Shown here piece by piece: positions 48,441 to 61,065 of a DNA stretch of 64,000 nucleotides. Both the position numbers and the translations under genes were made by a program. The notes beneath the pieces were generated by a model. The model made no database searches. It saw nothing but the letters and a program-made list of their open reading frames with translations, and was not told the DNA's origin. Position 1 is the stretch's first letter, and each line of letters opens with the position of its first letter. The stretch covers positions 17,799,001 to 17,863,000 of the forward strand of contig OX344765.1 in NCBI GenBank assembly GCA_947034895.1, given 5' to 3'. Origin of the DNA: Rhytidiadelphus loreus (taxonomy: Eukaryota; Streptophyta; Bryopsida; Hypnales; Hylocomiaceae).

Positions 48441-48826
48441 CCACGACCAAATGATTCTCTCCCCTAAGAACAGAGGATTTGCCCCAAACTCTCCACTCAA
48501 ATACGAAAAAAAAAAAAAAAATAGGTTCCGCCGCCGAGGAAAGACCCGAGAAATACTCTCCAACCTAAACTCCCAATCAATAAGACGCAACCAGATTGCG
48601 CTCAAAGGCAGTCGACTTCCGATCGCAAGACCTTCCACGAAACCGACCACAAAAGCGACCAAGAGTCGATCAATCTCAACACAACCTCTTCCTCTCTCTC
48701 TCCTCTCTCCGCGTCTCCCTCTCTCTGTATCGCTGTATCTCCCCAACCAACTGTCTCCCTCTCAAGTCTCAACAACCAATCACGACGACAACGTTAAGAG
48801 TTCCACAGACTCGCGCACACCAGCCC

Positions 48827-48836
48827 TTTATATAGC
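48827..48836 (-). promoter_or_regulatory. ADC TATA box
   Basis: The minus strand reads GCTATATAAAGGG, a near-consensus plant TATA box about 800 bp upstream of the ADC start codon. A second TATA-like site lies at about 49098-49106, so the start site is not certain. Confidence 0.6.
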
Positions 48837-49730
48837 GGAGGGACCGAGGGGAAGAAGAAGCGCCAAGCGATTGACCATTGACGAAACGTAAAAGCAGGCA
48901 AGGCAAGGGCAAGGCAAGAGCGCGGGTGTTCTCCGGCGAGCGACGGTGGCGAGAAGGGTCTGGAGAAGCAGTTGGGCAACAAAGGGCAAGGGGCTCTTCA
49001 AGTGAACAGCCAGTTCAGTCGTTCCGGGGGCTGGGAAGAGGAGGGAGCGCAGGCAGTGAGTGATGAGGATTGAGGAAGTCCAGCGGCGTGGGAGGATGTA
49101 TATAACTTTAAGCAAGAGCCCATCGGCTCTGACAAGACCAGACCCGGCCATCTAAAGGGCGGGTGGGGGCCCGTCTTAGGAGCAGCCGAGACGCAGCCTC
49201 CGACGGCTCCGACCCGAGTGTGGACCCACCACCACCCGCATGCAGGGCTGGCTTCCGCTCGCCTTCCTCCCCTCCTCCTTTCCGAGCCAGGCTAGGGTAG
49301 GGTAGGCTAGGGTAGGGAAGACATGGCTTGGCTTGGAATGGCCTTGGCCTTGGGCCCTTGGCTTTCCTTTCCTGTCCTGCCACCACCACCTCCATCTTCC
49401 ACCGTTTCTGCAAGAAAAACGCTGCAAATAAAGACAGCGCCATCCACCCCTCCGGAGAAAAAAAAGAAAAGGAAGTGTAAAATTAGAAACTTACGACCGA
49501 AGAAAAGGGAGAGTAATTAAAACCCTACCCCATGATTCGACCCACCCACCGGCCGGCCGGTGTGCAGCAGAGGGGGCGTGCGGTGGCCCTTCCCTCTGTA
49601 ATGGCGCCTTCTCTAAAAACACACCGCTGATTTTGTTTTGGAGCAAATCGGGAAACGGACTACGGTGGAATGCAGGGTATGTGAAATCTAGACCTTTCCA
49701 ACATTTTGGAGCCCCCATGGATTTTGTGGA
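48837..49730 (-). promoter_or_regulatory. GC-rich ADC promoter region
   Basis: CpG-containing DNA upstream of the gene, much richer in GC than the flanks. It includes a TAGGG-rich stretch (about 49291-49318) and a palindrome ACCGGCCGGCCGGT (about 49548-49561). Open frames here on both strands reflect composition and are not supported as genes. Confidence 0.4.
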
Positions 49731-51540
49731 AAGAATTGGGTTTCGAATCTTCTAGGATTTTCACACTTATTGAGAGGGGAGTCTTGAGACACCGTGCTAC
49801 AAAGGTACCAAAGGGATCAATATGGAACACAAAGCTACTATATTTTTGTGTGAAATCTATGAATAGAACAAAGGTATAACATTCAAATTTTAAGGATTCT
49901 AGATAATGTAAGTGTAAAAAGGATTAACAAGGTAAGTGTAACAAGGTAAGTGTAAAAAGGATTCTAGATCATCAAGTAAATTTTTAAATACCTATGTATA
50001 GTGTCATTGTTACAAGCAAAAAAAAATTCTTGTAAGGTGAAGGCACCCAAAAGCGTCCATGTACCTATTCCTATACCCTAGATTGCCTCTTAATGTGTCA
50101 CTAGACTTTAATTTATGTGTCCTTCAAATGCTTACCTCTTATTCATTGACGCATTTAAAGGACATCTATTTAACTTTGATTTACTAACTATTGATTTTAC
50201 CTACAATCTCTTTTTCCCAATAAAACATACAAATTGACAAAATAATCAAATCACAAATCATGAAAATCATAGAAATTACAGACCATATCCAAAAAAACTT
50301 TTTTTTTTTTTGAATATTCATGATTTTCACTTTCTAATACTACAAAAATATTAATTATAGGAAAAGGTGTCTCCAAGTATATTGAATTGCTTATATTGAC
50401 TGTTTTGGGTGCTTCCACCTTACATGGTAATCGACTTTGGGACACTCTAGTGATGAAATAATGATTTTCCAAGGTGTTGCATATGAGTTAGAGCATTGCC
50501 ACCAGTTGCACGCCAAATGAGCACTATACCCAAAAGTGGCGAGGGCTTTGGAGTCCCGTGAGATGTGGTTGTGCCGTGATCACATAGTGATCCCCACCAA
50601 CAACCCTCTAAAATTGGATTGAGTATAAGTTTTCAAGTGCCACCAAGGTACCAAACACTATGGCTTATTCTTGAAGCTAAAAATTTTAAGATTGAATTTT
50701 TTGTTGAAATTTGCAATGGATCTATGGATTAAAATTAAATTTTTTATCTTGTATCCCACATGAACACATAGTAATGGATTAAAAATATAACTTTTTATCT
50801 TATACTCCATATGAACATATACTAATGGATTAAAAATAGAAGGTTTATCTTTTACATTAAAGGTGTGTATAATATATGCATGTACTTGTTAATATTTATA
50901 GAACTTTTAATTTTAAGTTTGAATGAAATCTTATATAATGTTATGTTTTTATATAAAAAGTCTTTTATTATTTTTCCCGTCCCTCAAGAGTGTGATGTGT
51001 GCATTGAAAAGTTTTGGTTTCAAAGTGTCCGCACATTCTTGAGAGTACGCATGGGAAAAAGTCTTGTTCGCGTTGTAGTGCTCCATGATGTGTCTCTAAA
51101 AATTTCCACTCTTCTATCCAATCCCTTGCTTTGGGTCCTATGAGGTTGTGAAACGTGTAAAAAAGAAAAACAAAGTTGCCTCTCCTCCACCTCACAAAAG
51201 TTCTTCCCTTTCTTCACACGTCCCTCCCCTCCATTGCTTCCACATCGACATCCATTAAGAAAATAGTCTACGTTGATTAAGAATCTAAGATAGCGTGAGT
51301 TATAATACTACCCTCTACAAAGGCGCTCCCTTGCCGTGGAAATGTAAATGTGACAGGATGGACTGCAAAATTTATAACGTGACATGATGTTGGTGTGGAG
51401 CCGTTTGCCGCTAAAAAAGCACGCCAAAGACCAAGTGCCGTTGCCGAGACCATCACATTTCTGGTGGCGATGCTCTTAGAGATCTAAAGCATTCCCGGGA
51501 AGTATGTATGAAGTTGACAAACACATGAGATATTGTTACA
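49731..51540. other. AT-rich DNA, unassigned
   Basis: Contains a 50-bp tandem repeat (about 50720-50850; ATGGATTAAAAAT units at 50724, 50774 and 50825). Small frames at 50865-51217 on both strands are not convincing. Confidence 0.4.
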
Positions 51541-52130
51541 ATGCTGCAAGGCTTTCCCTATAATAATAAGTGCAGGGGCCCCGTGGTGGTGCTATTAAAG
51601 AGGTCAGAGTGAACAGTGCTCGTCAACCGAACTTACCGGCCGTTGTCGTTGTGGCGAGGCCAGAGCGAGAGCGGGCGGGGCTTTCGGTGATGACGTCATC
51701 CGGTGTCTGTGTCACTTTCATGCAGGCCCCTCAGGGTTCCCGCGCCTTCGTGGAAGGTTCCGAGCCCTAGTACCTGTCCTCAAAGGTGGGAGGGAGGCAA
51801 GTAAAGGGGCTTGGTAACTCCTGCGCCCGCAATGGGAACGCGCTTGGAGAACATCGGCGAGCGTGATGGAGAACCGCGGGGGGTGGGGGGAACTGGGAAC
51901 GCGTACGCGCAGTCAAAGAGGCAGTTGCTGGACTTTCCGTGAAATCGAGAGTCACACCGCACTGGCTGCTGGCGGACTGGCGGAGGGAGTCCTGTGGACT
52001 TGCCTGCCTGCCTGCAGTCAGCTGAGCTGCTGCTGCTGCCGCCTTCTTTCCAAATTCCCGTGGGGGCCAAGGTGGTATGCAAGACGTGTGCAATAGTTTA
52101 ATTGGGGTCAGGTTGTGACCAGAGTAGCTC
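51541..52130. promoter_or_regulatory. Isolated GC-rich island with CRE-like palindrome
   Basis: About 590 bp of GC-rich, CpG-containing DNA with no convincing gene. GATGACGTCATC at 51689-51700 is a perfect 12-bp palindrome containing TGACGTCA, the classic bZIP binding site. A run of GCTG/CTGC triplets occurs at about 52020-52045. It might be a distal promoter or the remains of a gene end. Confidence 0.35.
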
Positions 52131-52229
52131 AGGGGTCTGGGTTTATTTTTTTCCATTCATTTGAGGCATTGCCGAAAGTGATCTTCAGGTTCAGGGGGAG
52201 TAAGCAAGGGAAGGGTAGGTAAGTACACC

Positions 52230-52870
52230 GAAAACTGAAAACCGACAGAATAAGCAATTTAGGCATGGTTTCAATATTGTAACAAAAAATGAGTGTTTTG
52301 TAGGTAGGCAAATGGGGATTCTAGATTCTCGTAGAATGCGTTCTGTGGACATTGTATGAATAAACTATGGATTTTTAAAGTGCTAAAAAATGGTGTTTTT
52401 GAAACCAACAGATTAAGTCATTGAGCATGGTTCCTATACTACAATGAAAACCGTTTTTTTGGAAGTAGTCAAATGGGGATTCTAGATTCTCGTAGAATGC
52501 GTTTTGTGGACATTGTATGAATAAACTATGAATTTTCAAAGTGCTAAAAACAAGTGTTTTTGAAACCGATGGATTGAGCAGTTGAGCATGGTTCCAATAT
52601 TATAATGAAAACCGTTTTTTTGGAGGTAGTCAAATGGGGATTCTAGATTCTCGTAGAATGCGTTTTGTTGGACATTGTATGAATAAACTATGAATTTTCA
52701 AAGTGCTAAATACATGTGTTTTTGAAACCAACAAAATGAGCATTTCAACATGGTTTCATTAGTATAATGAAAACTAGTTTTTGTAGGTAGTCAAATGGGG
52801 ATTCTAGATTCTCGTAGAATGCATTTTGTGGAAGTTGTATGAATTCTTCAAAGTGCTAAAAATTGGTGTT
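52230..52870 (+). repeat. 161-bp tandem repeat, 4 units
   Basis: AAATGGGGATTCTAGATTCT starts at 52310, 52471, 52632 and 52793, an exact 161-bp spacing. Each unit also carries TCTCGTAGAATGC, a GTATGAATAAACTATG block and a CATGGTT.C...AT.AATGAAAAC block. The last unit is shortened. A related inverted piece occurs at about 60970-61065. Confidence 0.92.
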
Positions 52871-55800
52871 ACTAAAACTAACACGAGACTCTTGGAGTAC
52901 ATCTTAAGTAGGCATCTATACATGTCAGTTTTAGAAAGGTTTTGGTTTTAGGTGTAGATACCTTGTTCACATCCATGGACATGGAAAAAACATACCAAGA
53001 TGACTCATTCAAAAAGAGTGACATCATTCTAAGATTTTATACCTATTCAATGATTTCCTTCATTCAAAAAGCGATAATATATTACCCATTATTGCCTTGG
53101 AATTTTTGTTTTGAACTATTTCCATCCAAAATAAAAATATTTGAACACTAATTTGGTCAAGTTCATAATGGGAAAAGAATTCTTATAATGCATATATCTC
53201 GGATATTGAGACCACACACCAACACATTTACTCCACAAGAAGAAATTAGTCCACAATGGGAATTAAAAATATATATATTTTGCTTTTTAATGTTGAAATC
53301 ACATGTCTTCTATAAGTCATAAAACTTCAAGATTCTTGTCAAGATTTGGTATAACTTTAAGGTTTTTGAAAAAAAAGAGTAAAAGAATTCATATCAAATA
53401 TACAACATCTTTTTAAAAATCTCAAAAAGTTTACCAAAGGTATATTAGGTAGTACTTAATATCATCGCACAATCCAATTTCCTTATTGTTCTAGGTATTT
53501 AAACACATTTGTAGGCTTCAATTCAAACTTCAACAACTTCAAATTGCAATGATATTTGATTTTCTAGGGAAAAAAATTAGGGTAATCAAGTGGAGTATAA
53601 CTAGACTTGAAAAGTCTGATTCTAATAGTTTTGTTTTCAAAAAATTGCAATCTAAATGTCAAAATTAAGTTTTAAACAGAAAAATATGCTAAAAATATAT
53701 ATAGGTGATAGGTGATCTTTTTTATTATAATCATGATATATTTAATCAAATAATAACTAATATGCCTAGACTTAACTCATATTTTATGTGGAAATACCAT
53801 CATAGAGTTGTACAACATAAATTGGTGGATATAAGTGATCATTTTTTATTTTAAATTTCCCAACTTCAATCAATGAATAACTAACATGATGTAACTTAAC
53901 TTGATTATGCAAAGATATATCATAAAGTACTAAACTATGAATTAGATAAAAATCAAACATTTTCACTATCCTTTTAACTTTCCAAGCTTAATGACTTGAT
54001 ATTCAACCATTCATTGGACATGATATGTTTTGATTGATTAATCTAATTAATATTGATTGAAGAAGTTTCAAGAAACATCAAATTATTTATCAATAGAAAG
54101 ATAAATAAGCTTAACATAAATTAAGAATATAGATATTTTGGAGAAGTTACAATTTTTTATTTATGGTCTTTTAAAGGTAATCTTTAGTTCAAGCATTCAT
54201 GGGTTCATTGTCCAAACAATCACAAGGCAACGTTCTCACATGTGACACATCTCGGTAGACATGTTGATATAACAAGGGGAGATATTTTTACCAAGAAAAA
54301 ATAATCAAAGAGATATAAAAAAATAAATTATTTAATTTTAATTTTTCGTGAATTTTTTTCTATCCAACAAGCAACTTTGGGGGCTTAGGAGAGGATAACT
54401 TTTGCTTCCAGGCAACAATTGATATAAAAATTATATTCCCGTAAATTAAATGTATTTTTCTACATTCAAAAAGATAGATTTTTTTAATCGAAATTAATTT
54501 AATTTAATGTATTTTCTCATATAGTATTTATATGTCTATAGTTTGATTCATTCTATTTGGATTAATGACATTAAAGTTATGGAGCTTTTGTTTTGTCGGC
54601 AATTAGTGCACCTTCTTGAGAAAATTACAAATTGGGGTCATTTTTTAACTCAATTTTCACAATTAAAAAAAAAAATCCTACCATTGGGATCGTTCCTTGT
54701 TTCTTGCACCTACTTCTATTTGACAGTTTTTTTAAGAATCAAAATCAAATTATTTTGTTTGAATTTTTTTTTTCCATATTCTCAATTTAATTCTTCAACA
54801 TACAAAATTTCAAGTCAAGAAGAATTTGGAAAAATCTTTTGTTAAGATATTATTATTTTGCATCCTTGCCAAATTCAATGCACGAGGGGAAATGCTAGTG
54901 CCGTATTTCGCCCAACATCTTATTCATTTTCTCAGCTTCTCAGCTTCAATTCAAATTGTGCCTAACATACATTTATGGTCATGACAGAAAGCCAACAAAG
55001 CTGAAGGACAACTGTCTGATAAAATGGCACCTTCGCACCCACTCATTTCAAGCCACCTTCTAAAAGTTTGAGCATTCAAATGGGTGCACGTGAATATTTC
55101 TCGACAGGATTGGAAAATTGCATATAACTTTACCTAACGAAATAAATGCCTGAACATGTATACAACCAATATGGAGACTTTCTGGTCAAGTTTCATACAC
55201 AATTACTCGGTTTCTCCTGAAATGATTCTTGCATATATAAAGTCTCCTTCCATTGATATTCACACACTAGCAAAACCAACTTTGTAACATGGAGTCGGGG
55301 TGTCATTTGATTCCGTGGAATAAAATCGTAATTTCAATTGGCTCCATCATGTTTCTAGTTGTATTGACTTTCCAACGTTGGTTTCTTTTGCATTTTTCGA
55401 CCTCTTTGTTGAATTTCTAGCACAAGATATTCTATTCACTTGGATATTTGGTAGAGAAATTTCTTAGTCTATTCAATTATGCTACGTTCTTATGAATTCA
55501 ATACCACCAATGTAAGAGAAAAACACGTTACAATATCATATACTCAAGAACTGTATAAATCTTAGAAGCAAAATTGATACATATGATTTGGGAAAAAAAA
55601 CAAGTTTAAATTTGTCAATACTTCTAAAATTTTTTGGTGGGCAACTTTACTTTTATAAATTCAATTTTATCTTGTTATAAATGACACAATATTGTGTAAT
55701 AATTTTGCATATTATTACACATATATTACGTAGGACCCTATTTTGTTATCATGTAAAAAAAATGACTTTTCATTTGCTTCATAAACATTAAGATCTTGTC

Positions 55801-57841
55801 TAAGAATATGAGACAATCACAAATGGTGTTTGAAGATTCTTCATGGATTGAATGACATTGGGTATCATTTACCATCCTATGTGATTCATGCATTGCAACA
55901 TGAGTCATATTTTCACTAAAACTTATAGATTTTGAAAATAAATGTCATATTCAATAGTCACTAAATAATAGGAAATTGTGGAAGAAGGATCATTGCATAA
56001 ATTGAAGGCTTATTGAAGCTCTTGGAAACACTCTCTAGAAATACTCAATATCTTAAATATTGTTATTTATGAGTATATAAGATCTTATAAGTACTTAGGC
56101 CCTGACTTAGGCATTCCCAAACAAAATCTTAAAAGGGCAAGTCGATCACACCTATAAATCAAAAGATTATAAATGTTTGAAGTTTCAAGATTTTGGACAA
56201 TATGAATTTTTGTATATATATTCATTTGTAATTCTAAAATCTTACAAGGAACGTGTAAGGAAATAAATCATTTGAATATAGAGTGCATATGGGTGACAAT
56301 GCACATTATTTTCTAATACTTTAAAGACAAATAATCCTATAATTAGATTCATTTCATAAATAGTTTTGAAGTGTTTATATTGGAGTTTTTATTTTTATCA
56401 AATAAATGTTTTTTGAAACAACATATGCAATGTCCTTCACTCAATCTAATCACATAAAGAAAAATTCCAATTATATTATACTTTCTACAATATGATCAAT
56501 TGAAATGGACACTTTATAACCATTCATCCTTGGTTGTTTAAATGCTAATTCATAAAATTAAATACTTCTACTAGTACAATATTTCTTTTGGGTACAATTG
56601 TATATTAGTTCTTCTAACTTGTACATAAAATTCCAACTACTCAAGGCTTTAAGATTGCATGGTCCTGTTGCTCACCATGGCTTCACTAGTTAGTCTAGAT
56701 TGGGATGATTTTGTTTTGAAATTGACCATCCCACCTCCTATAAAGTCTCTTCTAAGGAAGGGCCATCTTCCATTGTTTGCAAAATATAGAGGAAATTGCA
56801 AAGCCTTAAATTCTTAAGAAAAAAATTATTTTTTGAATTTATTTGAATTTGTAATTAGACAACTTTGGTGTAGTTGGAAACTAATATGTTTAGAATAAGT
56901 AAATTGATCCGCTATTAAATGGTAACTGACTTGTCTATTAGGAGTTTAATTCTAATATTCAAAGTTTTGAAAATACACTAAAGAAATTGATTAGCTATAA
57001 TTGACTACAGTAAACTTGCCAATTACCGCACGGACAAAATTCAAATCCTTCTCCATATAAATATAGAGATTTACATGTTTTGAAATTTGGTGTGATTATT
57101 AAATGTCATGATTAGATTCACCTTTAACAAACGAAATGCAAAAAGATTTCTTCTTACAAATTTTATTGCAATTAAAAGGCGATGAAGTTGAAATCTAATT
57201 AAAAATTCCTTGCACCCTTTGACCACACGGTGTGTGGTCATTGGGCGGTGATACAAAATTATGCTTCCATCCCAAATGAATTGGTAGTTGCATTGTACGG
57301 TTGGCGTGTGGTAATTGGCAACTATTGTTGTTTGGTTATTGGATGTGTGCGGTGAATGGCAAGTTTACTCTAGCTGAAACGATTAATCTCCAAGCACTTT
57401 AAAGCCTGTATTTTGGATGTTGAATAAAATTACAAAATGCTTTTGAGCTTATAAATGTTTTGTTTAAAGAACTTTACATTTGTCAAAAGTCATACTTTAA
57501 TCTTCGAAAGAAACATTTATTAATGACTAATATGATAAATTTGAGATAAATAATATATTTATTCAAAGATATAAGCAAACATGAACAAAAAATTTAATAT
57601 ATATATTTAGGCATTAAAGGGCTCCCCCCAAGTGCTTTGAAGTTCATATTTTGGATGTGAATAGAGCACTTCCTAGCAATGTTTTGACCCTCCAAAACAT
57701 CATTCATTCCAAGTATTACTTGAGTCTTCCCAAACTCCCTTTTTTTATGCCCAATTTGATGAAATTGAGGTAAACAACATAATTGTAGAAAGAAGAAGCA
57801 AACATGTGAAAATTTCTAAAGGACTTAGGCTTTAATAGATG
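52871..57841. other. AT-rich DNA, unassigned
   Basis: No supported gene. 53712-53960 holds two diverged tandem units with a 123-bp spacing (GTGATC.TTTTTTATT at 53712 and 53835). The rest shows no paired ends or coding signal. Confidence 0.4.
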
Positions 57842-58430
57842 AAATCCTAAAGGACCAAACAATGTTTATTGGCAACATATAAATTTTGGGTAGCTCACTA
57901 AGATAGAATTTCAAATTTATTTTTTTGAAATTTTCACTCAGCATAATGTTGAGGAGTAGCTCTAAGGTGCAACAATTTTCATAACTTTTGACTATATGGT
58001 TAAAATGTTAATGTGTAATATGTAAATTATTTCTCAACCCAAGTAGTCTAGGCAACTCAAAAAAAATCAGATTTTTAAGAAACAAAATTTTGAAATTTGT
58101 TTTTTTGGATTTGAATCATTCCATTTTGACTAATGAGATGAAATTTATGAGGATTTAAAAAAAGATAAAGTTATGAGGAGTTTTAGTTCACGGGCAGCTA
58201 TGGAATCTCTACTCTAAAATAAACTTGAAAGTCCTTTATTTAACTCAATTTTCAATATTTTTAGAAAAAAACAAAACCATAGGATGAAGATTGTTTATTA
58301 CAACATTACAACCATTGGGAATGAGATTTTTCAATTCCATACCTAACTTCTTAAGGATTTAGTATTTTAAATCATTTTCTACTTCTTTCTACATACTATT
58401 ATTTTCAAGCATGAATATGAAATTATAATT
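57842..58430 (+). mobile_element. Truncated piggyBac-like MITE (copy 5)
   Basis: Begins ATCCTAAAGGACCA (about 57844) and continues through blocks shared with copy 1: ATTTTGGG, GAATCATTCCATTTTGA (about 58115), ATCTCTACTCTAAAATAAAC (about 58205) and the CATTGGGA...TTTCAATTCCATA block (about 58312). The right end is missing and there is no TTAA at the left. Confidence 0.6.
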
Positions 58431-59028
58431 TATTTATTTTATACATGTATTTCCAACTTATTTCTTCAACATATTACGAAGAGTTTCAATTTGTAAGATC
58501 TACGCATTTTTGGGTTCAAAATTTGAAAGATGAAGTCTAACCATTTGGAAGGCATTGAAAATCAGCTTCTTTTTGAAGTCCAAGTATCATCATCTTGCAA
58601 TCGGTAAGGTTTATTATTCTGAAATTTTAGGGGTGTGTGCTCGAACAAGTTAATTAAGAAATCCTAGTGTTTGGATTTGCTAAGAAATAAATATAGATGA
58701 AGATTTTAGCATTGCTTTGGAGACTAGTCTTTTGAAATAGTTTTGGGCGTCTAAGGTAATCTTGCTTTAAAAATGACTGTGTTCTTAAAGTGATCATGAC
58801 ACAAAGGTATATATTTTTTTTCCAATGTACCAACAATATACATTTCAGGAGGTGGTTGCTTTCAGTGACCATAGCTTTCCAACTTCAAAAATTCATAACA
58901 AATTCCACAAACGTCCCCATTGAAATGAAACAACTTGGGTTAGATACCAATTCCATTTTTCTTCCTATGAAAATTGACTCAATATTGTTTCGAGGAGTTT
59001 ATCTTCCCCGAAGGCAATTATCTCTTAA

Positions 59029-59954
59029 CCCTTAAAGGACCATCACTATACTTTCACCAAAAACGCTCCAAAACTGCCATTTCTAGTACAAGTACCAAAA
59101 TTTTGAAAAAAAACTTTTTCTGACATATCTAACCATAGGATCTTGTATTATATAGTATCAAAAATATGTGGTAAAAATTTCAGACATTTCCACCGGGTGG
59201 ATTGCAAGATATAAGCATTCAAATTAACTAAAATCATTTTTTTTACCCTGCAAAAAGCAGGGCAGCTGCACTTCACAAGCTCACATTTCTATGAAAAAAT
59301 GACCTAAATGGTGGTGCTTCTTTGGATTTGTTTTCCTAGACAAGTTGGCCACATGCTTGAAAATTTTCAGATCATTTGGAATAGTACAACACATAGGAAA
59401 AAAATAGTAAGTAGGTAGTAGTAGAGAATGATTAAAAATACTAAATTATTTACAATTTAAATATGGAATTGAAAAGTTCCAATCCCAATGGTTGAAATGT
59501 TGTAATAATGTATCTACATCCTACAATTTTATTTTTGTCCAAAAATATTGAAAATTGGGTAAGATAAAGGATTTCAAAGTTTATTTTAGAGTAGGAAATC
59601 CAAAACTGCCCGCAAACAAAAAAATCCTCATAACTTTTGACTCATTGATCAAAATGGAATGATTCAAAGCTTTTTGTGTATATAAAACTCTAGAAAATCA
59701 ATTCCAAATTTTTGTTTCTGAAAAAAGTGTTTTTTTCTGATCTGCCTGAACTGCCCAGTTACAAAAAAAAGTAACATATTAGGCCATAACTTTTGACTTG
59801 TATTTCCAAATGTCATGAAATTTGGTGCATATGAAAGATCTTCCTTGATCCCACATTCTATTAAAATCTCAGCCCCAAATATGAAAATCTCCACTCGTAG
59901 GTACCTGCCCAAAATTTCTATACAGCCAGAAAACACAGTCCGGTCCTTTCGGGG
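59029..59954 (-). mobile_element. piggyBac-like MITE (copy 3)
   Basis: Perfect TTAA on both sides (59025-59028 and 59955-59958). Ends CCCTTAAAGGACCATCAC and GTCCGGTCCTTTCGGGG. It is 926 bp, inverted relative to copy 1 (40713-41639) and nearly identical to it through most of its length. The 90-codon frame on the minus strand is the counterpart of the 82-codon frame in copy 1. It is probably an accident of a conserved non-coding core. Confidence 0.82.
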
Positions 59955-59958
59955 TTAA

Positions 59959-60950
59959 ATGATTGCTTTAAGAGCATATTAGTACCTTTAAACATGAAAG
60001 AACTTTTTTTTAGGGGTTAAGGGTAAAACCTTTTCCCTCCAACACAAGTGATTGGTCAATCATGTTCCTGTTCCTTCACCATGTACAAGGCATTTTTCTT
60101 CTTCTTCTCCTTGCATTACTGTACAATAGCAAAATGCAGACAACGGGAGATGGACGGTATGTTCAGCCCTAGATATTCAAGCATGGAGGCTTGCCCCAAC
60201 TCGTGCCCGTTTCCTAAGCTGCTACCTTCCCGTGTCTGGAAATTCTGTTTGAACCAACGTGGACCGTAGGGACGGAGAAACTGCAATGTTGGCCTCCTCC
60301 CGATAAGTTCAGTTTGGTTATTAGTACCATGATCGTCCTTTGCTGGTCCAACTCCATGTTATTGAACCTTAGGTCAACGTTTGAAGTCTCTTTGCTCAGT
60401 TCCAGTCTCTCTGTCCTTCCCCAACTACTTTTAAAAATCTCGATGAGGTGGCTCTTATGTGGCTCACTGTGGTTGACACGGAATTGAATGGAGAATTGAA
60501 TGCCCATTTTTTCTTCAAGCTGGGGAAGGTCAAAAGCTTCTTCTTCTTCGTCTTCTTAGGAATGAGGGTTGGCCTCTTGCGTGGTGAGCTTCGGGGGCCT
60601 GCTGCTGCCACTGATTCAGTGCTTCAATCAATCAGCCCCAGCCCTTGAAGGATCCCTTTGTTTGCTTAACAACCTCTCAGTCTTGGGGGACTCTTGGCAT
60701 GAGGGAGTATTTGTCTGTGAAAATGGCACATGTGGCATGGCCTAAGTTGCCACCCACATTTGATGAGCATCATGTTCTCCCATGTTCTTGTTGGTCATGT
60801 TCCCAGGACAAACTTTTACACCCACCCACCTCCCAAAGAGCGGTTGGCGGCTATCTCTCTCACAAGGTAACTACACCCAATTTCAACCCCTTTTTAGAAC
60901 CGACCCCTACATATTCTTGTCTGTACTCCCATTCATGAGAGTCTAGGGGC
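59959..60950. other. GC-richer island, unassigned
   Basis: 60048-60940 has near-genic composition and frames of 60-97 codons on both strands, none with a recognised domain. TTTTAGGGGTTAA at about 60008-60020 looks like a leftover right end of the TTAA element family. It may be a decayed gene or promoter fragment. Confidence 0.3.
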
Positions 60951-60969
60951 GGTTTTTATAAAAAAACTA

Positions 60970-61065
60970 GTTTCAATCTAAGAGAATCTAGAATGCCCTT
61001 TTGACTACCAACAAGACCCCACAAGAACTTTTTCAATATAATAATGGGAACCATGTTGAATTGTT
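60970..61065 (-). repeat. Inverted partial unit of the 161-bp tandem repeat
   Basis: On the plus strand AGAGAATCTAGAATGCCC, then TTTTGACTACCAACAAG, then TATAATAATGGGAACCATGT appear in order. This is the reverse complement of the ordered blocks of one 161-bp unit at 52740-52830, with substitutions. Confidence 0.65.

Larger units (their letters stand above)
48026..48800 (-). promoter_or_regulatory. ADC 5' leader
   Basis: If transcription starts about 30 bp below the TATA box at 48827-48836, the leader is about 770 nt unless spliced. It contains only two AUG triplets, both in one upstream ORF (48414-48440), a GC-rich hairpin 56 nt upstream of the start codon (48080-48101), a T-run on the minus strand (about 48508-48522) and a GA-rich zone (about 48683-48745). 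The T-run followed by TTCTTAG could be an intron acceptor, which would remove part of this. Confidence 0.5.

Noticed and set aside
48319..49443. Frames up to 190 codons in the ADC leader and promoter
   Set aside because: GC-rich, low-complexity Ser/Arg/Pro composition, overlapping the predicted TATA box and leader; no domain.
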